Positions 37,501 to 46,374 are shown, counted from the first letter of the stretch. The stretch is 64,000 nucleotides of DNA from Bacteroidaceae bacterium (GCA_017651245.1 JAGCDQ010000022.1:93363-157362), one strand, 5' to 3'. A program made the numbers and translations. The notes: generated by a model from the sequence alone, not told the origin.

Positions 37501-38709
37501 ATTGCGATAGAATTCATAGACTTTCCAATCCTGGGAACAGATAGCATAATGTATGTCGCTCTAACCTTGAAGAAGGATTATGACAATCCCCACATGGTAA
37601 CGCTTTTTGAGAGGGAACAGTTAAAGGCTATACCAGAAAGAGACTATTATACCCAGACAAGTACATACGATTTAGTTTGGAAGCCCTTGGAAAAAGAACT
37701 GGAAAATATCAAGAATATATACTTCTCGCCTTCTGGAGAACTACATCGAATAGGTATTGAATATGTCCCTATCAATCAAACGGAAAATATGAGTGACAAG
37801 TATTCACTTTATCGTTTGTCATCAACTCGGCAATTGGCATTCATTCAAGATGAAACAAAGGGTGAACAAAACATTCTTTATGGAGGCATTAACTATGATG
37901 AGAGCGCCAATGTTGCACCAGATGTATCCATATCATCAGTAGATTCCGTCAGAGGAATTGATGCCATATATCGCTCCAATGTGGATTCATTATTATTGCG
38001 AAGTTCATACGAATATCTTGAGGGCACAAAGAAGGAAGTTGATCAAATTGTCGATCAAATGAAGCAGCACCAGCTTCATTACCAATATTATAGTGGGCCA
38101 GACGGATCAGAAGAGTCCTTCAAGAAGTTAGATGGTACTAAGCCGAGAGTGATGCATATAGCCACACATGGTTTCTATCTGACAGAAGAAGAAGCCCAAC
38201 AGTCAAATTTTGCCCGTCCACACATGGAACTCATGATGGGAGACTATCAAAGAGCCGGACACCCAATAGAAGATAAGCCAATGACACGTTCAGGTCTATT
38301 GTTTTCTGGGTGTAATCATGCCATTCATCATGAACAAATACCCGATGGAGTAGAAGATGGCATATTGACAGCGCAAGAAATCTCCACTTTGGATTTGCGT
38401 GGTCTTGAACTCGTCGTACTATCTGCCTGTCAAACGGCTTTGGGTGACATCGCTTCAGGAGAGGGTGTGTTCGGCTTACAAAGAGGATTCAAGAAAGCAG
38501 GGGCAAAGACCGTTGTCATGAGTCTTTGGAAAGTTGATGATGAAGCCACAAGGATTCTTATGGTTGAGTTTTATAATAACCTGATGTCAGGTAAAAGTAA
38601 ACAGCAAGCCCTTAAAGATGCACAAAAGCATCTTCGAGAGTATGATAATGGGAAATATAATAGCCCTCAGTATTGGGCCGCGTTTGTTATGTTGGATGGA
38701 TTAGATTAG
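34510..38709 (+). CDS. Exported TPR-CHAT caspase-like protein
   Basis: 1399 residues from a TTG at 34510, chosen because it starts a full signal peptide (KSYIPILTFMMCCIKCVAQ); the next in-frame ATG at 34540 would cut it short. Residues about 20-140 form a beta-rich domain. Residues 264-851 are 14 tetratricopeptide-like repeats of exactly 42 residues (HPDYATSLNNLAxYYSDLGN). The C-terminal 300 residues are a CHAT domain: VMHIATHGFYLTEEE with His1220 and LVVLSACQTALGD with Cys1307, so the protease dyad is intact. CHAT proteins are caspase relatives; TPR-CHAT is the protease of type III-E CRISPR systems, but no CRISPR is present here. A TACTTTTG element at 34488-34495 may drive it. Confidence 0.92.
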   Translation: MKSYIPILTFMMCCIKCVAQTYIEPVFDRTYAPSLHINKIEVTKDTTFVYCTYKTEAGSWANISNDTYLYNPETQEKFPILQSNDLPFSPQKREFSDDGTYQVSFSFSSTGDATRLDFIEDLNEEAFNIYGISLTNSFNTSYNKEELKCFSNMSLSCDTAGDTIKAIQYKEQEKEATAFIYGEKSEQLLMVVYDLCGMYEKYGFNQKANDQKKKITDYVESLNDNLEKWQLLSSLSNVLFQKNDYSEALEYSTRAVDIGEKIFGIEHPKYAESLDVLSINYHHLGNDEEAIRLGKEALEIRKKVVGTDHPDYAMSLGNLAEYYSDLGYYEEALRFGAEALEIIKKVCGDEKPDYAAGLFHLAIYYSELGNHEEAIRIGTRALEIIKKVCGNEDLDYATLLDILATFYSKKGNYGEAIRLGTEALEITKRILGTDHPDYATSLNNLAGYYSDLGDYEGALRFGTEALEIIKRVCGNEDPYYVTALETLAIYYSEIGNYEETVQLMSEAVKIKKNILGEDHPDYATSLNNLASPYSDLGNYGEAMRLGTEALEIIKKVFGTDHPDYAALLGNLATYYSDLGNYGEAIRLGTEALEIKKRVLGTDHPDYARSLNSLAIYYSDLGNYGEAIRLGTEALEIRKRVLGTDHPDYAASLGCIALYYSDLGNYGEAIRLGTEALEIGKNVYGTDHPTYATLLNNLATYYSDLNNYGEAIRLGTVALEIIKRVLGTEHPAYATSLNNLAGYHSHQGNYGEAIRLGTEALEIRKRVLGTDHPDYAASLGNIALYYSDLGNYGEAIRLETEALEIRKRVLGTDHPDCAISLGKLAGYHSDQGNYEDAYLYYKECIENSQVNILMNFIGQSSYLRKSFWEKYQYRYTERLPSYVYKYKNAESITELYDKNCLFAKGLLLNSDTELRKLILESEDSILIDKHNMLSTNINIYNKLIEKPINERFMNADSLNNIIQQQEMELARESKVYGDYTHNLTSTWKDVRSHLSTDDIAIEFIDFPILGTDSIMYVALTLKKDYDNPHMVTLFEREQLKAIPERDYYTQTSTYDLVWKPLEKELENIKNIYFSPSGELHRIGIEYVPINQTENMSDKYSLYRLSSTRQLAFIQDETKGEQNILYGGINYDESANVAPDVSISSVDSVRGIDAIYRSNVDSLLLRSSYEYLEGTKKEVDQIVDQMKQHQLHYQYYSGPDGSEESFKKLDGTKPRVMHIATHGFYLTEEEAQQSNFARPHMELMMGDYQRAGHPIEDKPMTRSGLLFSGCNHAIHHEQIPDGVEDGILTAQEISTLDLRGLELVVLSACQTALGDIASGEGVFGLQRGFKKAGAKTVVMSLWKVDDEATRILMVEFYNNLMSGKSKQQALKDAQKHLREYDNGKYNSPQYWAAFVMLDGLD
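35299..37062 (+). repeat. Array of 14 tandem 126-bp repeats encoding TPRs
   Basis: The repeat GTDHPDYA...KRVL begins at 35299 and its 14th copy at 36937, exactly 13 x 126 bp later, so no indel has occurred. Units 8, 9, 10 and 13 are almost identical in DNA, whereas units 1, 3, 4, 6 and 14 are more divergent: the middle has been homogenised or expanded recently. Confidence 0.9.
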
Positions 38710-39156
38710 AAGAAATCTTCTATAGCTTTGTGCCTACAGGAGATTTCTTTTACATTCCAAGTAACGGTATTGGGATGCTTGACAAATCAGAAATAAATGA
38801 AGCAATCCATCTTATTCTTTCTAACCAAAGTGGTATCCTGTTAAATTCTTCCTTGTTAGATTTAATGTAAGAAGAACTTTGGTGGACATACTTAAATCCC
38901 CATCCCCTACCGTAAAACTGAAATTGTTTGAAATCATAGAGTTTTTTTACCATATGATTATAGTTTTGTGATGGCAAATATATTGTCATCTGTTTTACAA
39001 AACTATTTTAACTGGTTTAAAACTCTCTAAAATAGATGAACGCGTTTCGTTCACGTTGCAAATGTAGATGTTTTATGCGAGATGTACAAACAAACCCGAT
39101 GAAAAATGCATTTGTAAAAGAAAAAAGTCTCTTATTATTCCCAATTGTCTCTCACC
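38710..39156. other. AT-rich intergenic stretch without a recognisable gene
   Basis: No convincing gene, RNA or terminator is visible. A 79-codon minus-strand frame at 38750-38989 has no recognisable domain or start context and was not called. Confidence 0.6.
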
Positions 39157-39306
39157 TCACTTGATTTTTCTTATTAGCATTGCCATAAAACCCGCTTGAA
39201 AATGCAAAAGAGTGTTTGACTTCACCTTGTTCTTAAAATCTATTTCTTCTTCATGGCTCATTTGCCCACGAAGATACTTTTCTATCTTGTTGGTATAATC
39301 CTTCAT
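39157..39306 (-). pseudogene. Remnant or short form of an anti-sigma-like protein N-terminus
   Basis: 49 codons: KDYTNKIEKYLRGQMSHEEE followed by DFKNKVKSN and a tail of about 20 residues, then a stop. It aligns with the start of the anti-sigma protein at 40243-41010 (DERIETFLRGNMSAEEEEAF), including the K/R-G-x-MS-x-EEE core. The membrane segment and periplasmic part are missing. No sigma gene accompanies it, so it is probably a leftover. Confidence 0.6.
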
Positions 39307-39440
39307 GTTGTAGTTTTTTCCTCTTTATACTTGCAACATGGGAAAAGTAATCGTATTCTTAACTTTTTTATCAAAAGTGTGAGAAAAAGATGTTTTGGAT
39401 GGTGATATTAAAATAAATATCAAAATAATTGCAAGAAAAT

Positions 39441-39471
39441 TTGGTTGATGATATTAAAATTCGTATCTTTG
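39441..39471 (+). promoter_or_regulatory. Promoter of the hicAB pair
   Basis: TTG at 39441-39443, 20-nt spacer, TATCTTTG at 39464-39471. Direct and inverted GATATTAAAAT sequences surround it (39400-39460), a likely antitoxin operator. Confidence 0.7.
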
Positions 39472-39505
39472 CACTCATTAAATCAATGAACACTTCATTA
39501 CAAAA

Positions 39506-39693
39506 ATGAAATATAATGAATTAGAAAAGAAGATAAAGAAAATTGGCTGTTACGATACGGGCGAACAACAGGCTGGTCACCCTCTGTGGTATAGCCCTGT
39601 GACGGGAATGTATTTACCATGAGTAATCATGGAAAAGAAGAGGTGGCAACGGGAACTCTCAAATCAATCAAAAAGGCAGCAGGTTTGAAATAG
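39506..39693 (+). pseudogene. hicA: hicA-like mRNA interferase toxin gene with a frameshift
   Basis: The first frame reads MKYNELEKKIKKIGCYDTGE, continues to HPLWYSPVTGMYLP and hits TGA at 39620. The next frame continues MSNHGKEEVATGTLKSIKKA and AGLK to a TAG. Together they make a normal 62-residue HicA with the substrate-binding SNHGKxE and the C-terminal LKSIxKxAGL. One base is missing near TATTTA at 39611-39616; adding one T restores the frame. The catalytic His of SNHG falls after the shift, so the toxin is inactive unless there is slippage or a sequencing error. Confidence 0.8.
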
Positions 39694-39752
39694 CCTGTAA
39701 CTTTAGTAAATCAATAACAACCTAATAAAAATAATCATTATCCTTAGTATTT

Positions 39753-40157
39753 ATGAAAAAGGTAAAGGCTATCATCGAACGTGCCAGCGATGGTAACTAT
39801 AGCGTGTATATGGATGCTGATAATATCGGTTATCTTATCACAGGTACTGGCACTTCCGCAGAAGAGGCGATTAAGTGCTTTGAAGGGGGATATAATGACA
39901 TGAAGGCATTTTATGCTAAAAAGGGATTGGCGTTTGAAGAATTGGATTTTGTCTACAAGTACGATATGGCATCATTCCTTTCTTACTACTCTAAGAATTT
40001 CTCTTTAGCAGGCCTTTCACGGCTTACGGGCATCAATCAAGGTCAATTAAGCCATTATATGACAGGTCATCGTAAACCATCTCACATGACTATAATGAAA
40101 ATGCAAAATTCCATTCATGAATTTGCTGGAGAACTAAGTCATGTAAGTTTTGTCTAA
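39753..40157 (+). CDS. hicB: HicB-like antitoxin with C-terminal helix-turn-helix
   Basis: 134 residues, 59 nt after hicA. The N-terminal half is the HicB partial RNase-H-like fold (KAIIERASDGNYSVYMDADN; TGTSAEEAIKCFEGGYNDMK). The C-terminal half is a Cro-like DNA-binding domain (LAGLSRLTGINQGQLSHYM). It would neutralise HicA and repress the operon. It is intact although the toxin is broken, which is the usual order of decay. Confidence 0.88.
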   Translation: MKKVKAIIERASDGNYSVYMDADNIGYLITGTGTSAEEAIKCFEGGYNDMKAFYAKKGLAFEELDFVYKYDMASFLSYYSKNFSLAGLSRLTGINQGQLSHYMTGHRKPSHMTIMKMQNSIHEFAGELSHVSFV

Positions 40158-40242
40158 TCGTTCATTAATTCATGTTACTGAAATAGTAGAGGGTTTGCTT
40201 GTTTTGCAAACCCTCTATTTGTTTTCAGATTTTATAATTCTC

Positions 40243-41010
40243 TCAAATTTCTTTGAGCTTTTTGATCAGTTCTTCTGCTTTTGTGAAAATTGGTGTATCT
40301 GGATTATCTTCTTTGAGTTTCTCCAAAACGGATATGGCTTTATCTATCTGATCATCTTTGATATAGGCTATAGCTAGATTCCATGCAATATCATTAGCAT
40401 AGAGATGGTAGGTGAAGTCGGAATCGAGAGATGCATAAATGGGCTCCAATTCTTTGATGATGCTTGTGACGTTTCTCCTTTCAGGAATCTGGTTAAAAAG
40501 AGAATATAAATGAGTAACAGTCACAGAATCGACATCGCCACGAGATAGGGCTGACATATCGTATTGCGTACAATATGGCGCTATGGCTTCATCCAATGTT
40601 CTGTATCTTTGAGCTTTGAAGATGCTAAAGAATATGATACAGATAGCGGCTGCGGAACAAGCCCACCAGATGAAATGAGATTTTTGAGTGTTCTTCTCTT
40701 TTACACGATTCTCCACATTCTGTTCTTCTTCATCACTTGACAAGTCATTGAGTGTACGCTTGAAACGTCCCCACGCATATTTCTTTTCCATCGTCTCAAC
40801 ACTGGATATGATTGACTCTTGGTTCTTTGACTCAGATGTTTGCAACCCCTTGATGAGTGCAGTCATTTCCATCGCACGACTACGTAACTCAGGGTTCTCT
40901 TTGAGTTCTTTCTTGAAAGCCTCTTCTTCCTCTGCACTCATGTTACCACGAAGGAACGTTTCAATGCGCTCGTCTGTGTCGTTAATTAATATATCTTTAT
41001 CCTTGTCCAT
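40243..41010 (-). CDS. Membrane anti-sigma factor with TPR-like periplasmic end
   Basis: 255 residues overlapping the ECF sigma gene by 14 nt. The cytoplasmic part (1-110) begins with DERIETFLRGNMSAEEEEAF. A single membrane helix lies at 112-131 (HFIWWACSAAAICIIFFSIF). The periplasmic part (132-255) ends in helical repeats (WNLAIAYIKDDQIDKAISVL) resembling TPR. Topology and coupling mark it as the anti-sigma partner. The periplasmic TPR could be the docking site for the exported TPR-CHAT proteins; that last step is my inference. Confidence 0.8.
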   Translation of the reverse strand: MDKDKDILINDTDERIETFLRGNMSAEEEEAFKKELKENPELRSRAMEMTALIKGLQTSESKNQESIISSVETMEKKYAWGRFKRTLNDLSSDEEEQNVENRVKEKNTQKSHFIWWACSAAAICIIFFSIFKAQRYRTLDEAIAPYCTQYDMSALSRGDVDSVTVTHLYSLFNQIPERRNVTSIIKELEPIYASLDSDFTYHLYANDIAWNLAIAYIKDDQIDKAISVLEKLKEDNPDTPIFTKAEELIKKLKEI

Positions 41011-41587
41011 TGTTTCTATTCATAAGTTCGTTATACTTGTTGCGAAATTTTTGAATGCACTTATACTTCTGTGCCTTGACCGAATTAGCGTTCGCGAAAC
41101 CAAACATGTCGGCAATTGTGCTTGTCGTCAAATTATCCCAATAATAGCCTTGAAAGATATTCTTGCATGTATCTGGCATCACTTCAATGATGTTCTGTAC
41201 CATCCTTTCTGAAAGTGCAACTCTTTCAGCGTCTTCGTCTTCTGTGCACAACCGATATAGTTCATCTATCTTGTCAGAACGGAACTCATCCTTATTGGTA
41301 ATACTACTGTCATCAAACAATGGTACTACTTTCTGCTGTTTGCCGATAAACTTCAATGCTTGATTGATACATATACGAAGAAAATAGGTAGAGAGTGTAC
41401 TGGTGAGATTTGTGAGTTTACCCTCTTGGATATTTAAGAACAATGCCATAGATGACTCCTGATAGATGTCATCCAAGTCATCATCTAAGAGAGAGAATTT
41501 CTTTCTCAGATATGCCAGCACCTTGCCTTTTTCTTTTACAAGGAAACGATCAAGGTCTTGATCTTGTAGAGGTATCGTATCCGTCAT
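40997..41587 (-). CDS. ECF-type RNA polymerase sigma factor of the protease island
   Basis: 196 residues. Region 2: LLDDDLDDIYQESSMALFL; region 4: VMPDTCKNIFQGYYWDNLTT then STIADMFGFANANSVKAQKY, a helix-turn-helix. It is the middle gene of caspase - sigma - anti-sigma, with 1 nt between the caspase stop and its ATG. It is the natural candidate for recognising the TTRCC-14-GGTATA motif found upstream of four nearby genes. Confidence 0.92.
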   Translation of the reverse strand: MTDTIPLQDQDLDRFLVKEKGKVLAYLRKKFSLLDDDLDDIYQESSMALFLNIQEGKLTNLTSTLSTYFLRICINQALKFIGKQQKVVPLFDDSSITNKDEFRSDKIDELYRLCTEDEDAERVALSERMVQNIIEVMPDTCKNIFQGYYWDNLTTSTIADMFGFANANSVKAQKYKCIQKFRNKYNELMNRNNGQG

Positions 41588-41588
41588 A

Positions 41589-42473
41589 TTAGTAGCTTGT
41601 TTCTGTTACCATATTCTGATTGTTAGGCCAAAGCCCCTCTTTTAGGATGGATTCCTTGACGTGTTTGAGGAACTCATCGGCATTTGTGGTAAGCTTATAC
41701 GATGATAATGCTTGTGCAATATGGTATGAAAGGGGACCATATTGTTTGTTGCCTATTTTGATTTCGCTGTTTATTTGGTCTGGCCTGCATGCTTCTAGGA
41801 ACATTACCTTAGCTTGCTTTGCTGATGCATTAATCGTTTCATTAATTATATAATGAGATTTTTTGATTGAGATCGGTTTAAACACTTTATTATTAAATGT
41901 GAAACCAACACTGGTGCCTCTTACAACATCATCATTCCCCCTTGATGATGTTCCTGCATGACAAGCATCTATGACAACATAAAGAAACCCTGTATTGCCA
42001 ATCATTTCCCTTAATCTTTTGACATATTGATTTAGTTGGTCATCAATGAGATGTTTCTTACCCTCATATGTTCCTTTTCTGTACTTCTTATATGCATCAA
42101 CAGGTACGATTGATTCATCCCAACCATCATCTTTTTCATCACCATTTAAATCTTCTACTGGTTGCCCGTGTGTAGAGAAATGTAGATAGACAATGTCTCC
42201 TTTCTTTGTTTTGTCAACAAAAAGGGAGAGCTGACGAGTGATATTGTCGAAAGTTGCTTGCTCATCTAGAAGCGTTATTAAAGTAAAACCTTGCTTTTTC
42301 AATATGGGGAAAAGGAGGTTAACATCTTCCACTCCGTTGATGTCGTTCCATTGGTAGCCAGTCAAGGCTGTATCATAATGAGATATGCCAACCAAAAAGG
42401 CCCTTTTCCGTTGTGCGTATACAACGGAAGAAAGTAGTATTGCTGCAAGTATGGCTATAAGTCTGAATCTCAT
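41589..42473 (-). CDS. Exported caspase-family (C14) peptidase
   Basis: 294 residues from the ATG at 42473, which starts a signal peptide (MRFRLIAILAAILLSSVVYA). The caspase fold is clear: KRAFLVGISHYD, VEDVNLLFPILKKQGF, IVYLHFSTHGQP with catalytic His102, and YVVIDACHAGTSSRG with catalytic Cys171. Metacaspase-type specificity residues were not assigned. It is the first gene of the operon with the sigma and anti-sigma genes; a minus-strand TATGTTTG at 42499-42492 may be its promoter. Being exported, it could cleave the periplasmic part of the anti-sigma protein. Confidence 0.9.
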   Translation of the reverse strand: MRFRLIAILAAILLSSVVYAQRKRAFLVGISHYDTALTGYQWNDINGVEDVNLLFPILKKQGFTLITLLDEQATFDNITRQLSLFVDKTKKGDIVYLHFSTHGQPVEDLNGDEKDDGWDESIVPVDAYKKYRKGTYEGKKHLIDDQLNQYVKRLREMIGNTGFLYVVIDACHAGTSSRGNDDVVRGTSVGFTFNNKVFKPISIKKSHYIINETINASAKQAKVMFLEACRPDQINSEIKIGNKQYGPLSYHIAQALSSYKLTTNADEFLKHVKESILKEGLWPNNQNMVTETSY

Positions 42474-42521
42474 TATTTCAACAATTTTGTGCAAACATAC
42501 AAATATTTTTTGATTTGGTGG

Positions 42522-42546
42522 TTACCTTTTCTTCTTTTTAGGTATA
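42522..42546 (+). promoter_or_regulatory. Candidate ECF promoter, copy C (TTACC-14-GGTATA)
   Basis: TTACC 42522-42526, 14 nt, GGTATA 42541-42546, 50 nt before the small secreted protein gene. It also lies in the divergent region of the caspase-sigma operon. Confidence 0.65.
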
Positions 42547-42595
42547 AAGAGGCAAAGAAAAAAACAATTTATTAACAAATTAAACTCAAGAGATC

Positions 42596-43084
42596 ATGAA
42601 AAAATTAGTTCTTTCAATCATCGCCCTCGTGGCAGTTGCAACGGCAAGTTTTGCACAGTATCCCAAGTTCGTTTCGTACACCCCATTGAATCTGGGAAGT
42701 ATTTCTTACAGTGCTCCGGTCACTTTGCCAAGCACTTCTATCAGCCTCCCGAGCACTCCCATCAGTATTCCGAGTTCTTCGCTGAGCATCCCAAGTACAG
42801 TGAACCTGAATACAACAAGTGTCAGTGGCTACACCAAGAGTAACGGTACATACGTTCAGAGCCATGTACGCACAATGCCCAACAATACGAATTGGGACAA
42901 CTATTCAACCAAAGGCAATGTGAATCCTTATACGGGAACGTCGGGTAGCCGAGCAAGAGACTATTCAACTGGTGCCAACAACTATGGCGTAGGACACATC
43001 ATCCACACGGGTCCTCGCGGTGGTCAGTACTACAACAACTCGAATGGCAACAAGACCTACGTGCCAAAACGTAATCTTTGGTAA
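42596..43084 (+). CDS. Small secreted Ser/Pro-rich protein with basic adaptor-like C-terminus, copy 1
   Basis: 162 residues: signal peptide (KKLVLSIIALVAVATASFAQ), a Ser/Pro/Ile-rich stretch of repeated SxxLPST-type units (about 35-65), a Tyr/Asn-rich segment YTKSNGTYVQSHVRTMPNNT, and a C-terminal HTGPRGGQYYNNSNGNKTYV that resembles the PBCV-specific basic adaptor motif. It differs from the second copy at 46460-46948 in only four residues. The shared promoter motif lies upstream. Probably an abundant surface or matrix protein; function unknown. Confidence 0.8.
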   Translation: MKKLVLSIIALVAVATASFAQYPKFVSYTPLNLGSISYSAPVTLPSTSISLPSTPISIPSSSLSIPSTVNLNTTSVSGYTKSNGTYVQSHVRTMPNNTNWDNYSTKGNVNPYTGTSGSRARDYSTGANNYGVGHIIHTGPRGGQYYNNSNGNKTYVPKRNLW

Positions 43085-43100
43085 CACTAATCTCCAAGAA

Positions 43101-43140
43101 TCCCCTGAAAGCTTTTTGACTTTTAGGGGATTTTTGTTTT
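43101..43140 (+). terminator. Intrinsic terminator
   Basis: TCCCCTGAAAG pairs with CTTTTAGGGGA across a short loop; followed by TTTTTGTTTT. Confidence 0.85.
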
Positions 43141-43178
43141 TAATACTTGATCACAATGTGTTATTGGTTATTGATGAT

Positions 43179-46100
43179 TCATTTTACCCCATCCAATAGG
43201 ATAAATGCTGCCCAGTACTTCGGATTGTCATATTTCTTATTATATTCTTTTAAGTACTTTTGGGCAGATAGTAATGATTGCTGTTTGTTTTGCCCCGACA
43301 AAAAGTTTTTGTAGAACCGTGTCATTAGTATCTGGGTGGCTTCATCGTCGACCTTCCAAAGACTCATTAATATAGAATTTGCCCCAGCCTTCTTGAATCC
43401 TCTTTGTAAGCCGAACACTCCTTCACCTTGGGATAAATCACCCAAACCAGTTTGACAGGCAGATAAGACCACTAAATCGAGGTCTCTTAAATCAACATGG
43501 GCAATTTCTTTGGCTGTTAAAATACCATCTTCCACATTGTTTGGTATAGAATCTCTTTCCAAAATATGATTGCCCCCCGACATTATTAACCCAGAACGTG
43601 TTAAAGCTTTATCTTCATCAGTAGCGATATTATTATCGGCAGGTGTAAAATCATATTTGATGTTGTCCGCCTCTTCTGAAGTATAATAAAAACCATGTGT
43701 GGCTATATGCAGTGTGTTAATTTTCTTTCCTGACAATGATTTGAAAGACTCTTCTGTCCCTAATTCTGCCGTATCTAACAAGCATACCCATTGAGCGTTT
43801 TTAAGATATTCAGCTATTGTGTCTACTTCTACTTTTGTGTGTGGTAGTGGCTCTTTGCTACCGCGCAGCCCCATGCTTCGTACATTTGCTCTTTTTTTAA
43901 TCATCTCATCTATAAGTGCATGACTTTTAGTGATGCTTGTAGAGTCCCACTTGGCATCATAATCTAATCCACCATATAGAACTGCGTTTTTTTCTGTTGG
44001 TGTTTCGTTCCCGAGAACCAATTCTCTTGTGGAAGATAATCTGTATATATTGTAGTTCCCCATTCCTGGCAAATACTCTATTCCTATTTTATGTAGTGCA
44101 GCAGTAGGGGAAAAATAAATGTTTTTTATTCCGTGTAACTCGGATTGTATAGGCTTCCAGACTAAATCTGTCATCTCTTTACATTGATAATATAAGGTAT
44201 CTGGAACTGACTTCAAATCCTTCTCTTCAAACAACTTTGTTATTTTGGGATGTTCTGAATCCTTACGGAGAGTAAGTGCTGCATAGATCGATTGATTCTG
44301 ATTCCACAAAGGGAATTCAATAAATTCAATTGCAAGTTCATCATCCTTTAAGGTGTTGCGTATATCTATCCAATTAGGGAAATAGGGTTCCAACGCGCCA
44401 ATGCTGTTAAGGTGAGCAATGAGGCTTCGCTGTAGCTGTAATATTTCTTGGTGTTTTTCTACAAATTTCAAGACATCGGTCTTCATCAAGGACTGATATG
44501 TGCGCATTTCTTTATCAATTCGAGTGATATATTCTATTGCAACGGCGTCTTGTGTCGTCTTAATATATTGTCTCAATCTGTTTCCTGCGTTTAATCGGAA
44601 TTCTTTTGTTATTAAAACTCCATTATAGGCCATTTCGCATAAATCTACGGATTTCGTTTGGAGCGCGAAATATGGTATATGGGTTGTCAAAACTGGTGTG
44701 TAGAATAAATCAAACTCGGTTTCGTAATATGTGCCAGGAAATATAATGACAGGATCTTTAATGATGCTTTTCAATCCATCAATACTTTTTTCATACGATT
44801 TTTTACACCAAGATAGTAGTGTTGCTGTATCACCATGGGCGGCATGGTAATAAGGATTGTTTTCATCGTGTTTTATAGCACTTTCTATATCTCCTTTTTG
44901 ATAATAGTAATTTGCTATCGCCTTGGCTAATGATTCTTGCATAAGATTCACTGTTTTCTCAGATGCTTCTGGGGAAAGACTATCATTATTAAACCAAACT
45001 TCAGCAATCCAGTCATTACGTCTCACCTTACACAAACTATCTATGATTAAATATTGCGTCATTGCATCATCAATATTCCCGGAATGACGGTTGTAATCTG
45101 CAATTTTGAGCGATGCCATTGCATATCTCCATGATTCGGGAAAGTTTAGTTGAGTTTTGTCTCTGATCTCCTTCCAAAGATCAACGCAAATCAATTCATT
45201 GTTATCCTTTTGTGATGTTATGGGAACGTCTGATGCAATGTCCATCAAATGCTCAATATATTGTCCACTGTTTGTTTTATAAATATGGCGACACACATCA
45301 ATTATTTCTTTATCAAGTTTTGGAATCAATTGTGTTTGACGATCCATCATTAATACTTTTCTATATAGACATAGAGAGTGTTCATATTTTTTGTTGTATT
45401 TTCCAAAAGTCTGAATCATTGGCATTAAAGATTCACACATCTTAATGACATCTGACAGGCGGTCCTCATTCCAATTTAGTTCAATGGTATTTTGGAGTGT
45501 GCTAATTTCACTCAATTTCTTTAAGATTTCATCATCTTCCTTAAAATCGAGCCAATAATATGTGTTTTCAAATTGTGACCATATGTATCCATTGTTAGAC
45601 GATGCATTTAGAAAAAAATCCAACACTCTGTATTTTGATAAGATCCTCTTTGAAATTTTCTCTTTGATTTTTGGAGGGCAACTAAATCGGAGTTTCTTAA
45701 CATACTGGTTTAGAAGATATGCTGCTATGTCGTACTTCTCATGTGAAATCAAAGTGTCGATGTGTTCTTCGTAAGCGGGATACAAATCTTCATAGGGTTT
45801 AGTCGCTTTTCTATGATTAAAAGGAACGGGAAAACTAATATCATTAGAAGGGAATTCGATTACGTCTCCTGTCGTAAAAATTGGCTCAAAATGCTCCTCA
45901 AAATACACCTTGATTCCTCCTTGATACGTTGTGCGAGGATGACGAATAATAGGAAGTGTCGTGTATATTATACGATATTCCTCTCCATTCGCTATTAATT
46001 TCTCATCCATGTTGCTTATTACATGGCATCCGTTCCCTGATGGAACGAAGAATCCTTTAAGAATAGTACAATCATCTCTGAATTCTATTGTCTCATATGT

Positions 46101-46202
46101 CCATACTGCCCATTCTCGGTCTTTGGAAACTCCAAGACTAATAGTTTGTGTAAAAGCACATAATGGCAAAAGTAAAAATAAGAATGAAAATACTTTTCTC
46201 AT
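43179..46202 (-). CDS. Exported CHAT-domain caspase-like protein
   Basis: 1007 residues from the ATG at 46202 (signal peptide RKVFSFLFLLLPLCAFTQ). An N-terminal beta domain of about 130 residues is followed by a long helical region with weak TPR-like repeats (about 150-600). The CHAT domain fills the last 330 residues: LHIATHGFYYTSEE with His836 and LVVLSACQTGLGD with Cys916, both intact. The domain plan matches the larger CHAT protein at 34510, but without the regular 42-residue array. It is enclosed by two direct copies of the small secreted gene. Confidence 0.9.
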   Translation of the reverse strand: MRKVFSFLFLLLPLCAFTQTISLGVSKDREWAVWTYETIEFRDDCTILKGFFVPSGNGCHVISNMDEKLIANGEEYRIIYTTLPIIRHPRTTYQGGIKVYFEEHFEPIFTTGDVIEFPSNDISFPVPFNHRKATKPYEDLYPAYEEHIDTLISHEKYDIAAYLLNQYVKKLRFSCPPKIKEKISKRILSKYRVLDFFLNASSNNGYIWSQFENTYYWLDFKEDDEILKKLSEISTLQNTIELNWNEDRLSDVIKMCESLMPMIQTFGKYNKKYEHSLCLYRKVLMMDRQTQLIPKLDKEIIDVCRHIYKTNSGQYIEHLMDIASDVPITSQKDNNELICVDLWKEIRDKTQLNFPESWRYAMASLKIADYNRHSGNIDDAMTQYLIIDSLCKVRRNDWIAEVWFNNDSLSPEASEKTVNLMQESLAKAIANYYYQKGDIESAIKHDENNPYYHAAHGDTATLLSWCKKSYEKSIDGLKSIIKDPVIIFPGTYYETEFDLFYTPVLTTHIPYFALQTKSVDLCEMAYNGVLITKEFRLNAGNRLRQYIKTTQDAVAIEYITRIDKEMRTYQSLMKTDVLKFVEKHQEILQLQRSLIAHLNSIGALEPYFPNWIDIRNTLKDDELAIEFIEFPLWNQNQSIYAALTLRKDSEHPKITKLFEEKDLKSVPDTLYYQCKEMTDLVWKPIQSELHGIKNIYFSPTAALHKIGIEYLPGMGNYNIYRLSSTRELVLGNETPTEKNAVLYGGLDYDAKWDSTSITKSHALIDEMIKKRANVRSMGLRGSKEPLPHTKVEVDTIAEYLKNAQWVCLLDTAELGTEESFKSLSGKKINTLHIATHGFYYTSEEADNIKYDFTPADNNIATDEDKALTRSGLIMSGGNHILERDSIPNNVEDGILTAKEIAHVDLRDLDLVVLSACQTGLGDLSQGEGVFGLQRGFKKAGANSILMSLWKVDDEATQILMTRFYKNFLSGQNKQQSLLSAQKYLKEYNKKYDNPKYWAAFILLDGVK

Positions 46203-46374
46203 ATTGTTTCTTTGTAGTCTGTATATTAGATGCTGAAGAAGCACCGCATTGTTATTAATCTTCTGAAGCAAATTATCGTGGTCTTTTATAAATCTTCGAT
46301 GCTTGCGACAGACAAAAATAGGTCATTTCCGCGATGCGTCAAAATTTTTTCATGAAAAACTTTCATTTTGCAGT

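Noticed and set aside
34510-38709. Type III-E CRISPR effector context for the TPR-CHAT protein
   Set aside because: No Cas7-11-type effector or array is present and the protein has a signal peptide.
38750-38989. 79-codon minus-strand frame
   Set aside because: No recognisable domain, promoter or start context; the region looks like decayed intergenic DNA.
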